Assembly (NCBI GenBank): GCA_018398585.1 | Contig: JAGTTD010000006.1 | Coordinates: 7,788,501 to 7,852,500, forward strand | DNA: 64,000 nucleotides | Direction: 5' to 3' | Source of the DNA: Simmondsia chinensis | Taxonomy: Eukaryota; Streptophyta; Magnoliopsida; Caryophyllales; Simmondsiaceae | Shown: one piece after another, positions 43,860 through 53,965 of the stretch | Position numbering within the stretch: position 1 is the first letter of the stretch | How the letters are laid out: every line of letters begins with the position of its first letter | Position numbers and translations under genes: made by a program | The notes under the pieces: generated by a model | Told to the model about the DNA's origin: nothing | Database searches by the model: none | Seen by the model: the letters and a program-made list of their open reading frames with translations, nothing else

Positions 43860-44890
43860 AGGGAATATTTCTTTAAAACTCACTTTTGGAGAATTTATTA
43901 CTTTAACAAATGTGTTGAATGTGTCTGAAATGTGTAGGAATCTTATATCGGGTAGTCTTTGTGAGCAAGGGATTTTGAAATGAGGGTCTGTTTATTCTTG
44001 ACACTATTCGCATGAATAACAATGCTAGTGCCTCTTCTGCTTATTTTGTTCAATCTCTTGAATTGTGGCATGCTCGCTTAGGACGCATAAATGTTGAGTT
44101 AATTAAATGATAGTAATACCAATTTAGTAAATGTGAAGTATGTGTATAAACTAAACATGCTAAAAAAACCCTTTAAGCCAATCAAGAAACAATCTGAGCT
44201 CCTTAAGCTAGTTCACAGTGACTTATGAGAATTTAAAAGCCAAATGAGTAGAGGTGGAAAAAGATACTACATGACCTTCGCAGAGGATTACTCTACATAC
44301 TCGATAGTATACCTCCAAGTACTAAAGATGAAGCAGAAGAAATATTTTTAAAATACAAAGCTAAAGTTGAAAACCAACTAAGAAAGAAAATAAAAAGGGT
44401 TAGGTCCAACATAGGGGGAGAATATGACCCAACTTCACTGGAAAAATTTTGCGAGGAAAATGGGATAATACATGAATGAAGCTCTCCTTACTGTCCACAA
44501 TCGAACAATATTACAAAAAGGAAAAATAGAACTTTAAAGAACATGATGAATGCTATGCTTATCAGTTTTAGACTACCTGATAACACATGAGGGGAGGCGA
44601 TATTATCTACTTGTCATGTGCTAAATAGAGTTCCTCATAAAAAGTTAAATTAAACCCCATACGAAATATGGAAAGGCAATGTGCCTAATCTAAAATACTT
44701 GAAAGCGTGGAAGTGTCAAGCTAAGGTTGGATTACCTGACTTTGAATGAAGTAAAATTGGACTTAAGACTGTTGATTCTATTTTTATTAGATACGCTTAT
44801 CACAGTGTTGCTTGTCTTTTTCTAATCAAGGGATCTAATAATTCATATGCATACGGTAGTATTGTTGAATCTAGAGATGCTGAATTCTTT
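43860..44890 (+). pseudogene. Copia-4 integrase
   Basis: LELWHARLGRINVEL (zinc region), LVHSDL followed by a stop, GGKRYYMTFAEDYSTYS, SNIGGEYDPTSLEKFCEENG (second Asp replaced by Ile), NNITKRKNRTLKNMM (catalytic Glu lost), then TVDSIFIRYAYHSVA and SRDAEFF of the C-terminus. At least two DDE residues are gone and several stops are present. Confidence 0.83.
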
Positions 44891-45481
44891 TAACAAACAT
44901 TTCCCTTGAAGCCTAATGATGCACAATCTTTTAATCTGCATTCTCACATGGTGACTAATAACCATGGTCATACTAATGATATAAACACTCTAGAAAATCG
45001 AAAAAGTAAAAGAGCTAGGAAAGAAACCAACTTTGGACCCGATTTTATTACTACTTTCCTAACAGAAGATAACTCTATAAATGAAGAAATTTTAAAAAGA
45101 CCCTAAAACCTATGAAATGGCAGTGAGATTGGTTATTCGACCGTTTGGAAAGAGGTTATTAATAGCGAACTAGAATCAATCCTAAGCAATCACACATGAG
45201 AATTGGTAGATCTTCCCAGAGGATGTAAACCAATAGGTTGTAAGTGGGTCTTTAGAAGAAAAACGAAGGCTGATAGGATAATAAATTAGTTAAAGGCAAG
45301 ATTAGTTGCTAGAGGTTACACCAAAAAAAGGGGGTTGACTATTTTGATACTTATTCACCTATCACTAAAATAACCACAATTAGAACTTTGTTTGCCCTTG
45401 CGTCTATTCATGATTTATTAGTGCATCAAATGAATGTTAAAACAACATTTCTTAATGATGACCTAGGCGAAGAGATTTACA
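44891..45481 (+). pseudogene. Copia-4 RT, first part
   Basis: The linker KSKRARKETNFGPDFITTFL leads into RT: SNHT, LVDLPRGCKPIGCKWVFRRK, KARLVARGYTKK, then FALASIHDLLVHQMNVKTTF and LGEEIYM. The Asp of the FDVKTAFLNG motif is Asn here. The frame runs on by chance into the LINE tail. Confidence 0.82.
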
Positions 45482-45783
45482 TGAAAGACATGATTAGAAA
45501 TGACATCATAAGAAGTAAAGAAGGCGTCGGCCAGATAGAGAACAAGCTGAGGGAGCAACGGCTGCGGTGGTTTGGGCATGTTAGGAGGAGACCCTCCAAT
45601 GCCCCCATCAGGAGATGCAAGCAACTCCATATTATTCGTGGAAAAAGAGGGAGAGGCCGGCCTAAGAAGAGCTGGATGGAGACGATCAAACGGGACCTAG
45701 CATATCTCAACCTAAATGAAGAGTTGGCCCTAGATAGAACTCATTGGAGGATTAGTATTGGTGTACCAAATGTAGCTAAGTAG
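45482..45783 (+). pseudogene. LINE polyprotein C-terminus
   Basis: About 100 codons: KVG-like EGVGQIENKLREQRLRWFGH, VRRRPSNAPIRRC, RGRGRPKKSWMETIKRDL and LNEELALDRTHWR. This WFGHV...RGRPKK...ALDR pattern closes plant RTE-type LINE proteins, after the reverse transcriptase domain. It is in frame with the upstream Copia-4 RT, so a 131-codon chimeric frame exists, almost certainly by chance. RT itself is absent. Confidence 0.87.
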
Positions 45784-46341
45784 GAGCATCGTACTATAGT
45801 AGGCTCGTTCTGATAACAGAGAATGCCCAACCGTGTCCTATCATGGTTTAGCTGCATGTGCTCCTAGGGTTAGGTGGAGACTACTCGACAGATGTGAACA
45901 GAGGAAGAGGCCAGCCAAATGAGAAGTAACTAGAGTTGACTAGAGACTCCATTGCCCGTCAGAAGATATGCACATCTACGTATAGGGATATCTAATCCTC
46001 CACTTGAGACAAAGAAGATAAAGAAGATAAAGAATAATTCCATGTAGACAATCCAACAGGATCTTGCCTACCTCAACCTAAAAGAAGAGACGGCCCTAGT
46101 TTGAGCTTAGTAGAGGAATAGTATAGGGATAACTAATATAGCTGTGTTGGTGCATTCAGCATCAGTAAACTGCGGCAGGCTCGTTTGTGTACACGTAGTA
46201 CGGGTTTTGGTTTAGTCGCGTAGGACTCCTAGGATCTAGTACCGTGGGGTATAGTGTTACTCTCTATACTCCACTCTTCTCTATTATGCTACTTTCTACA
46301 CCCTCCCACTCTTTCTCTCTATCTCTCCCTCTTTCACTCTG

Positions 46342-46342
<1 letters not shown>

Positions 46343-46375
<33 letters not shown>
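46343..46375. repeat. CT dinucleotide microsatellite
   Basis: About 16 CT units in the LINE 3' region. Confidence 0.92.
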
Positions 46376-46378
<3 letters not shown>

Positions 46379-46424
46379 CTCTATACGCTCTAACTCCGCT
46401 ATGATTGCATTATGTTACATGTAT

Positions 46425-46443
46425 CCCCCCCCCCCCCCCCCCC
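46425..46443. repeat. Poly-C tract (19 bases)
   Basis: Uninterrupted C run in the LINE 3' region. Confidence 0.92.
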
Positions 46444-46719
46444 GGTGCTTGTATGCTCTCACACGCATACATACTTAGATGCTTACATGCTTATTTCATT
46501 AATTCATTTGTGATTAATTCTTTGGTGATGAATTGATTATTTACTTGATGGCGTACATGCACCCATCCATAATTGGATTAAATAAAAGGTTGGGGGACCT
46601 CGGAAACAATATCTAATCAGGGTCTCACCCTGATGGGGTGAGACTGTGTACATCATTCCCCTCCCAGACCCTGCCCGAGCGGGTGCCCTTCAGGCACTGG
46701 GTTTGTTGTTGTTGTTGTA

Positions 46720-47260
46720 GCCCAAGGGTTTTATTGTCCCTAGTAATGAAAAGAAAGCCTATAAACTTATAAAATCTCAATACAGTCTCAAACAGGCACC
46801 AAAACAGCAGCATGAGAAATTCAATAGCATGATAATTACTAATAATTTCCATGTAAATAATGGAGACTTTTGTGCATATTTTAAGTCTGATTCGAATGGA
46901 TGTGTAATAGTTTGTCTATATGTTGATATTCAGCACAAACTTGAATGTTGTCAATGAAACTAAAAAATTTCTAAACTCTAAATTTGATATTAAAGATTCG
47001 GGTGAAGCAGACATGATTTTAGGAGTTAAGATTATGAAAGCTCTCGGGCATAAACCTGAATCAGTCTCACTACGTTGATAAGATACTTAGAAAGTCTGAC
47101 ATATATAGTGTTGATCCTATAAGAGCACCTTACGATCCCAATATACATTTAAGAACACCTTATGTTTCTGATGAACTACACTCGACCTGACATTGCATTT
47201 GCTGCAAGTAGACTTAGTGGATGCACGCATGATCCTAATCAAGAGAATTAGAGAGCATTA
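46720..47260 (+). pseudogene. Copia-4 RT, second part
   Basis: Resumes as PKGFIVPSNEKKAYKLIKS, SLKQAPKQQHEKFNS, SDSNGCVIVCLYVD (then a frameshift just after the first catalytic Asp), LNVVNETKKFLNSKFDIKDS, MILGVKIMKA and RRYLESLTYI-like text. Shifts near 46930, 47060 and 47160. Confidence 0.83.
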
Positions 47261-47815
47261 AAAAGACTGCTTAAATATTTGAAAGGAACTATGAATTGGG
47301 GACTTCATTTCAGAAAGTTTCCAGCTGTTTTAGAAGTGTATTGTGATGCCAATTGGGTGTTTGATGATGACAAAATCAATTCCACTACTGGATATGTGTT
47401 CACACTAGCTGGAGGTGCTATATCCTGGAAATCCTCTAAGCAATCTTGTACTGCTACATCTACTATTGAATCTGAGTTTATTGCTCTTGAGTTGGCAGGT
47501 CGTTAAGTCGAATGGTTGAGTAGCTTACTACGGGACATGCCATTGTGGGTTCTACCAACTCCGTTAGTATCATTGTATTGTGATAGTACAACTACAATCG
47601 CTGTAACAAAAAACAAAGTGTACAATGGCAAGAGGAGGCATATTCGCCTTAGGCATAAGATCGTGAAGGATCTTCTAGAAAGTTGGGTCACACCACTAGT
47701 CTATGTAAAGTCTGCAAAGAATCTTGTGGATCAGTTGACAAAAGGCATTGGCCATAAAATGATTGTAGAAATATCGAGGGGGGGAGAACTAAAGTCTATG
47801 TATGAATAAAATGTG
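47261..47815 (+). pseudogene. Copia-4 RNase H
   Basis: Two long open pieces. 47279-47506: [53 protein letters not shown]. 47516-47809: VSLYCDSTTTIAVTKNKVYN, RRHIRLRHKIVKDLLES and KNLVDQLTKG. This is a nearly full Copia RNase H with YCDANW and YCDS catalytic regions kept and a single TAA between the two pieces. Confidence 0.87.
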
Positions 47816-48015
47816 ATGTATCCAACCTGGTCTTAACAAGTTCAATGTGAAGAGTCATAATTTAATTCAAGGAATGCACTGTATTTTACTAATTTCCCTC
47901 CCTACGATGTTGGCAGTGCTGAGACGAGTCCATAGCCATATGTTTGGTAGTGTAAGTAAAGCTTGCACTTGATGGATGATGTCGATATGTTACTAAGGGA
48001 TGAGGTTGAGCTTTA

Positions 48016-48263
48016 TGTCACGGCCCGCCTTTGGCTGACACTATCCCCGATGCTCAATAAGCAGACATATGCCACATGGGGGTCTCCTTAGCCTGTGCGA
48101 TACTAATTCGCATTGATTGTGTTCAGGTATGTCCGTGGTATGCCGTGTATTTCGTCTCTTGAAAGTGCATATTGCTGCTTGTTAACCATAGGGTGTAGGC
48201 TGGCTCGGCCCTAGCCTCAGGGGCCCGACCACCGCACGGGTTATTTGCGCTCATCCTGTGACG
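48016..48263 (+). repeat. TRIM 5' LTR (248 bp)
   Basis: Starts TGTCACGGCC; end decayed from TGACA to TGACG. Aligns with 48834-49080. Confidence 0.92.
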
Positions 48264-48265
48264 AG

Positions 48266-48277
48266 TGGTATCAGAGC
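48266..48277 (+). other. TRIM primer binding site
   Basis: TGGTATCAGAGC, exact initiator-Met tRNA complement, 2 bp after the LTR. Confidence 0.95.
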
Positions 48278-48305
48278 GAAGCCCAGGATACGCAAGTAAG
48301 CAGCT

Positions 48306-48635
48306 ATGGTGGGACCGAGCTTTGTCCGTGGTGGTGGACACTCTAGGGGAATGGGAGTTCCTCATGTCCTAGGTGCGTCGAGCGGGTTTGTCCGTGGGTA
48401 TGGACACTCCATGCGTGAGAGGGGCACTCTAACAAGGAACTTTCGTAGTGAAGTTGAGTGGCTCACGGTTCCCGTTGTGATGGAAGGTGCACCGTGTTGG
48501 GTGCCGGTCAGGCGTGCTGACCGTATGGCTGGCTTACTGCGTGGAGATTGGGTCGATCCTTGGGGTGCAGTGCGAAGTTCACAAGGTGAAGAGTCAACAA
48601 GCATCGTGGAGCGAGACGTGTATGTGGTGCACTAG
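48306..48635 (+). CDS. Small ORF inside the TRIM, unknown
   Basis: A 109-codon open frame starts 29 bp after the primer site (MVGPSFVRGGGHSRGMGVPH) and fills about 60% of the interior. It is Gly/Arg/Val-rich. The heptapeptide-like SFVRGGGH and GFVRGYGH repeat reflects two imperfect DNA repeats around TTTGTCCGTGG. I recognise no domain. TRIMs normally lack coding capacity, so it may be a chance frame in GC-rich sequence; an overlapping opposite-strand frame of 80 codons exists too. Confidence 0.25.
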   Translation: MVGPSFVRGGGHSRGMGVPHVLGASSGFVRGYGHSMRERGTLTRNFRSEVEWLTVPVVMEGAPCWVPVRRADRMAGLLRGDWVDPWGAVRSSQGEESTSIVERDVYVVH

Positions 48636-48820
48636 GGTGCATGGAGCTGGCAGGTTGCTTTTTGGGCACACTGCTTATCGTCGGGCGAGTATCAATGGCA
48701 TGTCAGAGGTGTCACACTGGAGGGGATGATGACGTGGCCGTCCCGTGACCAATCAAGGCTGCTAGAGATGCAGGGATGCGACGATGGGCAGGTACCCGCA
48801 ACGAGGACATTTGCGGAATT

Positions 48821-48833
48821 AGGTGGGGGAGAA
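48821..48833 (+). other. TRIM polypurine tract
   Basis: AGGTGGGGGAGAA abuts the 3' LTR. Confidence 0.9.
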
Positions 48834-49080
48834 TGTCACTGGCCGCCTTTGGCTGACACTGTCCCCGGTGCTCAATAAGCAGACATATGCCATATGGGGT
48901 CTCCTTAGCCTGTCCGATACTAATGCGCATTGATTGTGTTCAGGTATGTCCGTGGTTTGCCGTGTATTTCGTCTCTTGGAGGTGCATATTGCTGCTTGTT
49001 GACCATAGGGGGTAGGCTAGCTCGGCCCTAGCCTCAGGGGCTCCGGCGCCGCATGGGTAATCTGTGCTCATCCCTTGACA
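48834..49080 (+). repeat. TRIM 3' LTR (247 bp)
   Basis: Starts TGTCACTGGCC and ends CTTGACA. Confidence 0.92.
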
Positions 49081-49085
49081 TTTAG

Positions 49086-49505
49086 CTCTTAATGAGCCCA
49101 TAGCCATATGTTTGATGGTGTGCGGTAACACACTTGATGGGATCCAACTATATGTTTGGTGGTGTGCAGTAATACACACTTGATGGAATCCAGTTATGTA
49201 AGTGTGGGAGTGTGGCTGCTCCGTATGAAGGTCTATGACTTGCCTTCCAAAGCACCTTCCAATATCCAGGACGGACGCATGGCTGATAAAACGCCCCAAT
49301 CCGTAGGAGTTGCTGAGATCTAGAGTTTGGTATGTGTCCGAGTGGCAGACTATAAAACCCCTCATGAGGTTCAAGATGAAAGTCACCTCACAAGTTGTTG
49401 GTCCTAAACTTGGGTTACACAAGGTGACGATTCAAGCCGAAAGATATCGGCATTGAAAAACTGAACTCCCTTTGCCCATTATATCCTTCTTTGCTCTCTT
49501 CCGCT
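49086..49505 (+). other. Copia-4 3' untranslated region
   Basis: Matches the complement of Copia-2 14710-15070, including the duplicated ATATGTTTGGTGGTGTGC text and CAAGTTGTTGGTCCTAAAC. Noncoding. Confidence 0.75.
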
Positions 49506-50250
49506 TGTTTAGAAAAAATAAATGATACAAGCTAATTTTGAGTCTAACAGGAAAGTTCTATCCCACATGGAAAAAATAGTGAAGGATAGCCTAGTTTAAA
49601 TATAGATATGCCACTTAACTTCTTGAATTAAGTTAGGGGTGAGAGAATGGTGGGGACCACATGCGCACGGGTGCCACTTGCCCGCCGTGCCGTGCTCGGG
49701 CGAGGGTATGGGTGATGTTTTTCTTAACGGGTATATTTATTTTTTGGAAAATAATTTTTCAAAACCCGTATCATAATTTACCATGCCTATTTACCACACT
49801 TTCCCCATTACAAATCTTCATTAGTAGCCATTTATGGCTGTTGGGATCCTCATTATCTCAACCATTTATAGCTATTGAAATTTGGCTGTTGGGAGGCTTT
49901 TTATTGCTATAAAATTCCTTGCACTTAATAGTTTGTAATCATCCAAAGAGCAACAATCTCTGTCTTCTTCTCTTCACTAGTTTTTGGCTCTTTCTCTCTT
50001 TTCAAATTTTGGGCAAAGTTCAAGACACTCCTACCCAGCAATTAATGAGTGCAAATGAAAAGTCGAATCACGTTAATCCTGAAGGACGACCGCCGATACT
50101 ACAATTCGCACCGGAGCAACGGCGAAATAGTCTTTTAGAACAGTGGTTTTTGCCACGGTGCGGTATCTTCGGTATTGTAATTGGTTTTTAACTTTCGGTC
50201 TTATTTATTTAATTACTGTGTTTAGATATTTATCACAATTTCGCATTCTT
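49506..50250 (+). repeat. Copia-4 3' LTR
   Basis: Aligns with the complement of the Copia-2 LTRs from TGTTTAGAAAAA through GAGAATGGTGGGGACCAC and TATTTATTTTTTGGAAA to GTTTAGATATTTATC. The right end has decayed; about 50250 is estimated. Confidence 0.83.
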
Positions 50251-50261
50251 ATTCCTTCAAT

Positions 50262-50640
50262 GCTCAAGCTAATGACCAGGCTAAATCTACAAATAAGATT
50301 CTCAAGGAAAATGTTAAAAAGATTGCTAATGATAACCTAAGAAAGTGACATGAGCTATTGCTCGAAAACTTCAAGGCATATAAGATCTTGAAAAGGGACA
50401 CAACTGAGAACACCCCATTTCATCAAATGTATGGCCACAATATTGTCCCGTCCCTTTAAGTTAATGTCCAATCAACAAAGTTGTTCATCAAAGCACGCTC
50501 TCAAGCCTTGAGTATAGGCATGCCACGGTTGATGAGGTGAACAATATTGACCAAGGAAGAATCAACACTCTCTAGAGGCTTCAAAGGTAAAAGAAGAGAG
50601 TAGCTAAGGCCTACAATAAAAGGGTCAAACTTGGATTCCT
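50262..50640 (+). pseudogene. Gypsy-A integrase C-terminal fragment
   Basis: ANDQAKSTNKILKENVKKIA, HELLLENFKAYKILKRDTTE, TPFHQMYGHNIVPSL and GKRRVAKAYNKRVKL follow the distal integrase of Athila/Tat-type Gypsy elements (the part after the catalytic Glu). Stops near 50346 and 50458. It adjoins the Copia-4 LTR end, consistent with Copia-4 having inserted into a Gypsy element. Confidence 0.8.
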
Positions 50641-50689
50641 TAATATATCAAATTAAAGGTAGTAATTATAATTTAGCATAAAATAAATT

Positions 50690-51356
50690 GGGTAAATTAT
50701 AAAAAATCTCCTTATCTTTTGCTTAAAAAACAAAAAAAAATCCCTTACAAATAAAATCACTCATAAAAATCCTTGATCACTTAACCCTCATAAAACATTT
50801 TTTTGACCACTTTGCCTAAAAGTGAGGGGTTTAAATGTTTAATTTTATTTTTAGAACGAATTTTTATATTATTAGGCAAAAATTAAAAAAAAGTTTTATG
50901 TTTTTTGCAATAGAATTAAGGGAAATTTTTATATTTATAAGAAATATAATTATTTTAATTAATTATAGAAAGGATATTATAAGTTTAGAAGATAAATAAA
51001 TATTTTTAAAATATTTATAAAAAATATTATGAGATAAAATATAATATTTTTTGTTTATATTATAATGTCACTACTATATAATTAATTGAAATAATAATTT
51101 TTAGAACTATAGAAAACCCCTTTTTTCTTTAAAATAAAAAAAAATTCATATTTTTGCTCAAAACATAAAATTTTACCTAAAAATTAAATCAAATACTTAG
51201 CTATTTTATTTTAAGAGGCAACAAATGGTCAAAAAAGTTATTTGGGGGCAAAGTAATAAATTTTAAAAAGTGAAGGGTTTAATGAGTGGTCTTATTTATG
51301 AAAGGGATTTTTGGTTATTGAAGCAAATGCTAGGAGGCTTTTTTTGTAATTTACCA
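50690..51356. mobile_element. Mutator-like MITE (667 bp)
   Basis: Long terminal inverted repeats of about 90-100 bp begin GGGTAAATTA; the left arm reads on with TCTCCTTATCTTTTGCTT and the complement of the right arm with CCTCCTAGCATTTGCTTC. Flanking 9-bp duplications AAATAAATT (50681-50689) and GAATAAATT (51357-51365) match at 8 of 9 positions. Long TIRs and 9-bp duplications are the signature of Mutator-superfamily elements. The interior is AT-rich with no transposase. Confidence 0.88.
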
Positions 51357-51365
51357 GAATAAATT

Positions 51366-52284
51366 TTACTAGACCAAGACAACACTTCCCTTTCCGCCAC
51401 TCATAAGCTAGCAAATCTAGCTCTCTCTCCTTCAAGCAACTCTTCATTTTGGCCTTCATTCCTATAACCCTAGAAGGTCCATTCGGAGGATACAACGATT
51501 TCAAAGTTTAAACTACGTCAGCGAAATTGGCCAGAGATTTGTCGAATTCATTCATGGTGCACAAGGAAGCCTCGCATTCGGAAATTGAGCATTTTGTCAT
51601 GTACTTAGAGTTTATATGAGTTTACAGTGGTTGATTCTCATAATTCTTAGCTCTAAGTTGATGAATTGAGCTAAATTTATTAGAATTAACATCTTAATCT
51701 TTCCAATTTGTCCAAAAACAAAAAATGAATTTGGTAGTTTAAATACTCAACTAATTTTTAAATGGAATTTTGGTGGGAAAAGCTGTTACTAGCCGTTGGG
51801 ATTTTGGTGCCAAGCAGCTGGTTCTTCTAGTTAATTCAGATTTTAGGTTTAGCTTAATTTTTTCCATTTTACCCTTCTTTCCTTATCCGCTATGACTATA
51901 TAAAGATGAAAAGTTTTACTATAAATTTAATTTTTGTTGATTAATGAAATACAATTGCAATTACAATTCTCTCTCCCTCTCAAGCTCTTTCTTCTTCCTT
52001 ACTTTCTTCCTAATTCTACTTCTCCCCTAGATCTCTCTTCTCTCTCTCTTTCACTCAATTTTAATTACAATTACTGGTCTTTGACCCATAGAACAATTGG
52101 GTCATAACACATTCGCGCTTGTCAAAATTCTTGAAGGTGTTGATGTGAGATTCTAGTATTTGGATCTGCGATTGAGAGATTGTTCTAAGGAATAGAAATG
52201 AGAGGCTAGATGTAAGCGGAGAGAATGGACTTCCAAGCTTCGTCCGCGTCGTTAGGAACTTTTGCAACAACTAATATCTTCTCC
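51366..52284. other. Unassigned, with LTR-like promoter features
   Basis: A plus-strand CTATATAAAG near 51895 is followed by a CT-rich leader (51970-52060) and the imperfect hairpin TGACCCATAG/TTGGGTCATAAC (52083-52106). It could be the end of an eroded LTR and its leader. No coding match. Confidence 0.35.
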
Positions 52285-52667
52285 TGATATCAGTTATTAG
52301 GACTACCTAGAATCACTTAACCATAAACCGAATATAGCAATGCAGAATAAAGGGAGTGGGGGAATAATTGAGATACCAGAATTTACGTAGTTCAGCCGAA
52401 GCCTACATCCAAGAAGGGGGAGCAACATATTTCACTATTATAATAGAGGCATTACAACAAACTATTACACTCACTCTCTACCTTCCACTACTTACTCTAC
52501 ATTTTCACTGTTTCTTTTACCCCTACCGAAACCATAGTACAAGAGGTCCTATTTATAGGTTTCTACATTCATAACCCCCAGCAACCAAAGAGTCACCATC
52601 ATTGGGCACCAATAAATCCAGTCATGAATTAGGGGTTTCGGGATACCATCAATCTCCAACCTTAACA
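52285..52667 (-). repeat. Copia 3' LTR of a truncated element (383 bp)
   Basis: Minus strand starts TGTTAAGG and ends GATATCA. Minus TATA box CCTATAAATAGG lies at 52548-52559. The text GAATTTACGTAGTTCAGCC is a common piece of this kind of Copia LTR. It is followed on the right by a polypurine tract, so it is a 3' LTR. No partner is seen in the window. Confidence 0.7.
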
Positions 52668-52684
52668 ATCTCCCACTTGGAGAC
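52668..52684 (-). other. Polypurine tract of the truncated Copia
   Basis: Minus-strand TCTCCAAGTGGGAGAT, the classic Tork-type Copia tract, abuts the LTR at 52667. Confidence 0.8.
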
Positions 52685-53382
52685 TAATGAGGATCACAAA
52701 AAATATTTAACAGTAATCTTCCATGCTTTCCCCTCACGCGCAATCCACATACGCCAGCTCTGATTTTATTTTCTACCCCGGTCCATATTTTTCATTGCAA
52801 TAGCAATCAATCTAAACCCGTCGACTACCAGGTCCCAAAAAAAATAAAACCGAACTCTGAACAGATCATACAACAAAAGAAACCCTAGGTCTAATTTTAG
52901 TCTTCAATTTTTAAGTTGGTCAACACACCCTGACCCAAAACCAAAACATTAAACCCAATTTTAAAAAAAATAAAGTTGTGCAGCATTTATTTCTCTCTCT
53001 CCTCTGTCCTTTTCATCTTCTTTCCAGTGATCTCTCTCTCCTCTGACAACCATCGACACTGGACTACGCCGCGTCACACCGCCACCAGAGATCATGCAGG
53101 CAACCAAGAAACTACCATCGGAGTTCTCTTCACTCAAAACCACCACCAAGTTTCGGCTCTCTCTCTCTCTCCGGCTTCCAACTACACCGAGCACCACCGT
53201 TCGCACCACCATGAACGACAACCGCTTCACTGGTCACCGAGCTTCTCTATCTCCGTCGTCGACAGCCACTGTCTACAAATGAAACCTTTGCCGTCAGTGT
53301 TGAACACCACCAACAACACTCACAAGACCTCTTCAATCAAGAACCACCAACACCGGAGTTAAACTCCCACTCTGTTGGCACC
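52685..53382. other. Unassigned region with Ser/His-rich low complexity
   Basis: Its left part may be the Copia 3' UTR. From about 52985 it is CT-rich and gives only low-complexity translations. It meets the truncated Tat-like LTR at 53383. Confidence 0.4.
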
Positions 53383-53842
53383 AGTATGGTGGCACCGGCG
53401 AGGTAAGGAGGCGGTATCGGGAGAGAGAGGAGAGAACCAGAGGAGAGAGAGGAGGTCGGTGGTACCGCCATGGTGGGGGAGACGGCTGTACTAGTGTGGT
53501 GGTCTGAGTGGTACTGGGAGAGAGAGGGAGAACTGGAGGAGAGAAAGAGGAGGTCGATTGTATCGGGAGGGAGAGAGAGGAGAAGACATGGGGGAGGAGG
53601 GGTACCGGGAGAGAGAGGAGAGAACCGGAGGATAGAGAGGAGGTCGGCGGTACCTCCATGGTGGGGGAGACAGTTGTACCGGCGAGGTGATCTGAGCGGT
53701 ACCGAGAGAGAGAGGGAGAACCGGAGGAGAGAGAATGAAAAGAGGGGTGGGGTTTCCTTTTTGTTTTTTGTGGTTTTTTTATTATTTAATTTAATTTCGT
53801 TATCCCCTTTTAATATTGACCTGGTTATTTTTATTTTTAACA
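53383..53842 (-). repeat. Tat-like element left LTR (3' LTR, truncated)
   Basis: Matches 58356-58562 plus 63295-63593: the same GGCACCGGC..AGGTAAGGAGG, AGAGAGGAGGTCGG and GGGGGAGACGG blocks, and the same end ATTGACCTGGTTATTTTTAT. Contains ACATGGGGGAGGAGG at 53586, the uninterrupted Copia-5 target. It includes seven GTAC cores. The part beyond the TATA region is missing. Confidence 0.87.
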
Positions 53843-53858
53843 GTTAGCCCCCCTACTC
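53843..53858 (-). other. Tat-like element polypurine tract
   Basis: Minus-strand GAGTAGGGGGGCTAAC abuts the LTR. Confidence 0.7.
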
Positions 53859-53965
53859 CATGGGTGAATGTAAGCGGGTTTATATTCAGTTGGCGGGGAA
53901 TATAAATTTGGTCATATTCGCCCGTGGAGTGTATAAAATCGGAAGACTGGTGTGGCCTAAATAAG

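Larger units (their letters stand above)
45482..46719 (+). mobile_element. LINE 3' end (RTE-like), 5'-truncated
   Basis: The coding end (45482-45783) matches the C-terminus of plant RTE-type LINE polyprotein. It is followed by about 0.9 kb containing a second degraded copy of the same coding end (near 46040-46140), a CT microsatellite (46343-46375), a 19-base C tract (46425-46443), a hairpin with TCTCACCC and GGGTGAGA arms (46621-46642) and a GTT-repeat tail at 46701-46716. Copia-4 RT text resumes at 46720. 5' truncation and a simple-repeat tail are typical of LINE insertions. Confidence 0.85.
48016..49080 (+). mobile_element. TRIM element (1065 bp)
   Basis: LTRs of 248 and 247 bp (48016-48263, 48834-49080) bound a 570-bp interior with a perfect Met-tRNA primer site and a polypurine tract but no gag or pol. 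TTTA flanks both sides. The uninterrupted site is visible in Copia-2 (complement of 15072-15091), where GAGCTTTAGCTC is continuous. Size and parts fit terminal-repeat retrotransposons in miniature, which rely on other elements' proteins. Confidence 0.92.
43485..50250 (+). mobile_element. Copia-4: 5'-truncated relative of Copia-2, twice interrupted
   Basis: Starts abruptly in gag text (RFKHKGKRHHSNFKHGG) that matches Copia-2 gag, and continues through protease, integrase, RT, RNase H, 3' UTR and a 3' LTR similar to those of Copia-2. A LINE tail (45482-46719) lies in RT and a TRIM (48016-49080) in the 3' UTR. The 5' LTR and most of gag are missing. Confidence 0.88.
38781..50640 (+). mobile_element. 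Gypsy-A: fragmented Ty3/Gypsy element hosting later insertions
   Basis: Gag (38781-39100), RT/RNase H (40826-41640) and integrase C-terminal text (50262-50640) occur in Gypsy order and the same orientation. The missing parts between them are replaced by possible MITE-like segments, a chromovirus fragment and Copia-4. Treating them as one element is an inference from order and orientation; they could be two related elements. Motifs in RT and integrase suggest the non-chromodomain (Athila/Tat) branch. Confidence 0.6.

Noticed and set aside
45388..45783. 131-codon chimeric gene joining Copia RT and a LINE C-terminus
   Set aside because: A chance in-frame junction between two dead fragments; neither has a functional domain.
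49422..49940. 160-codon minus frame spanning 48940-49422
   Set aside because: It crosses the TRIM LTR border and the Copia-4 3' UTR, so it cannot be a conserved gene.
52976..53362. 128-codon plus frame with Ser/His-rich text
   Set aside because: Composition follows CT/CAC-rich DNA; overlapping frames on both strands are equally open; no domain.
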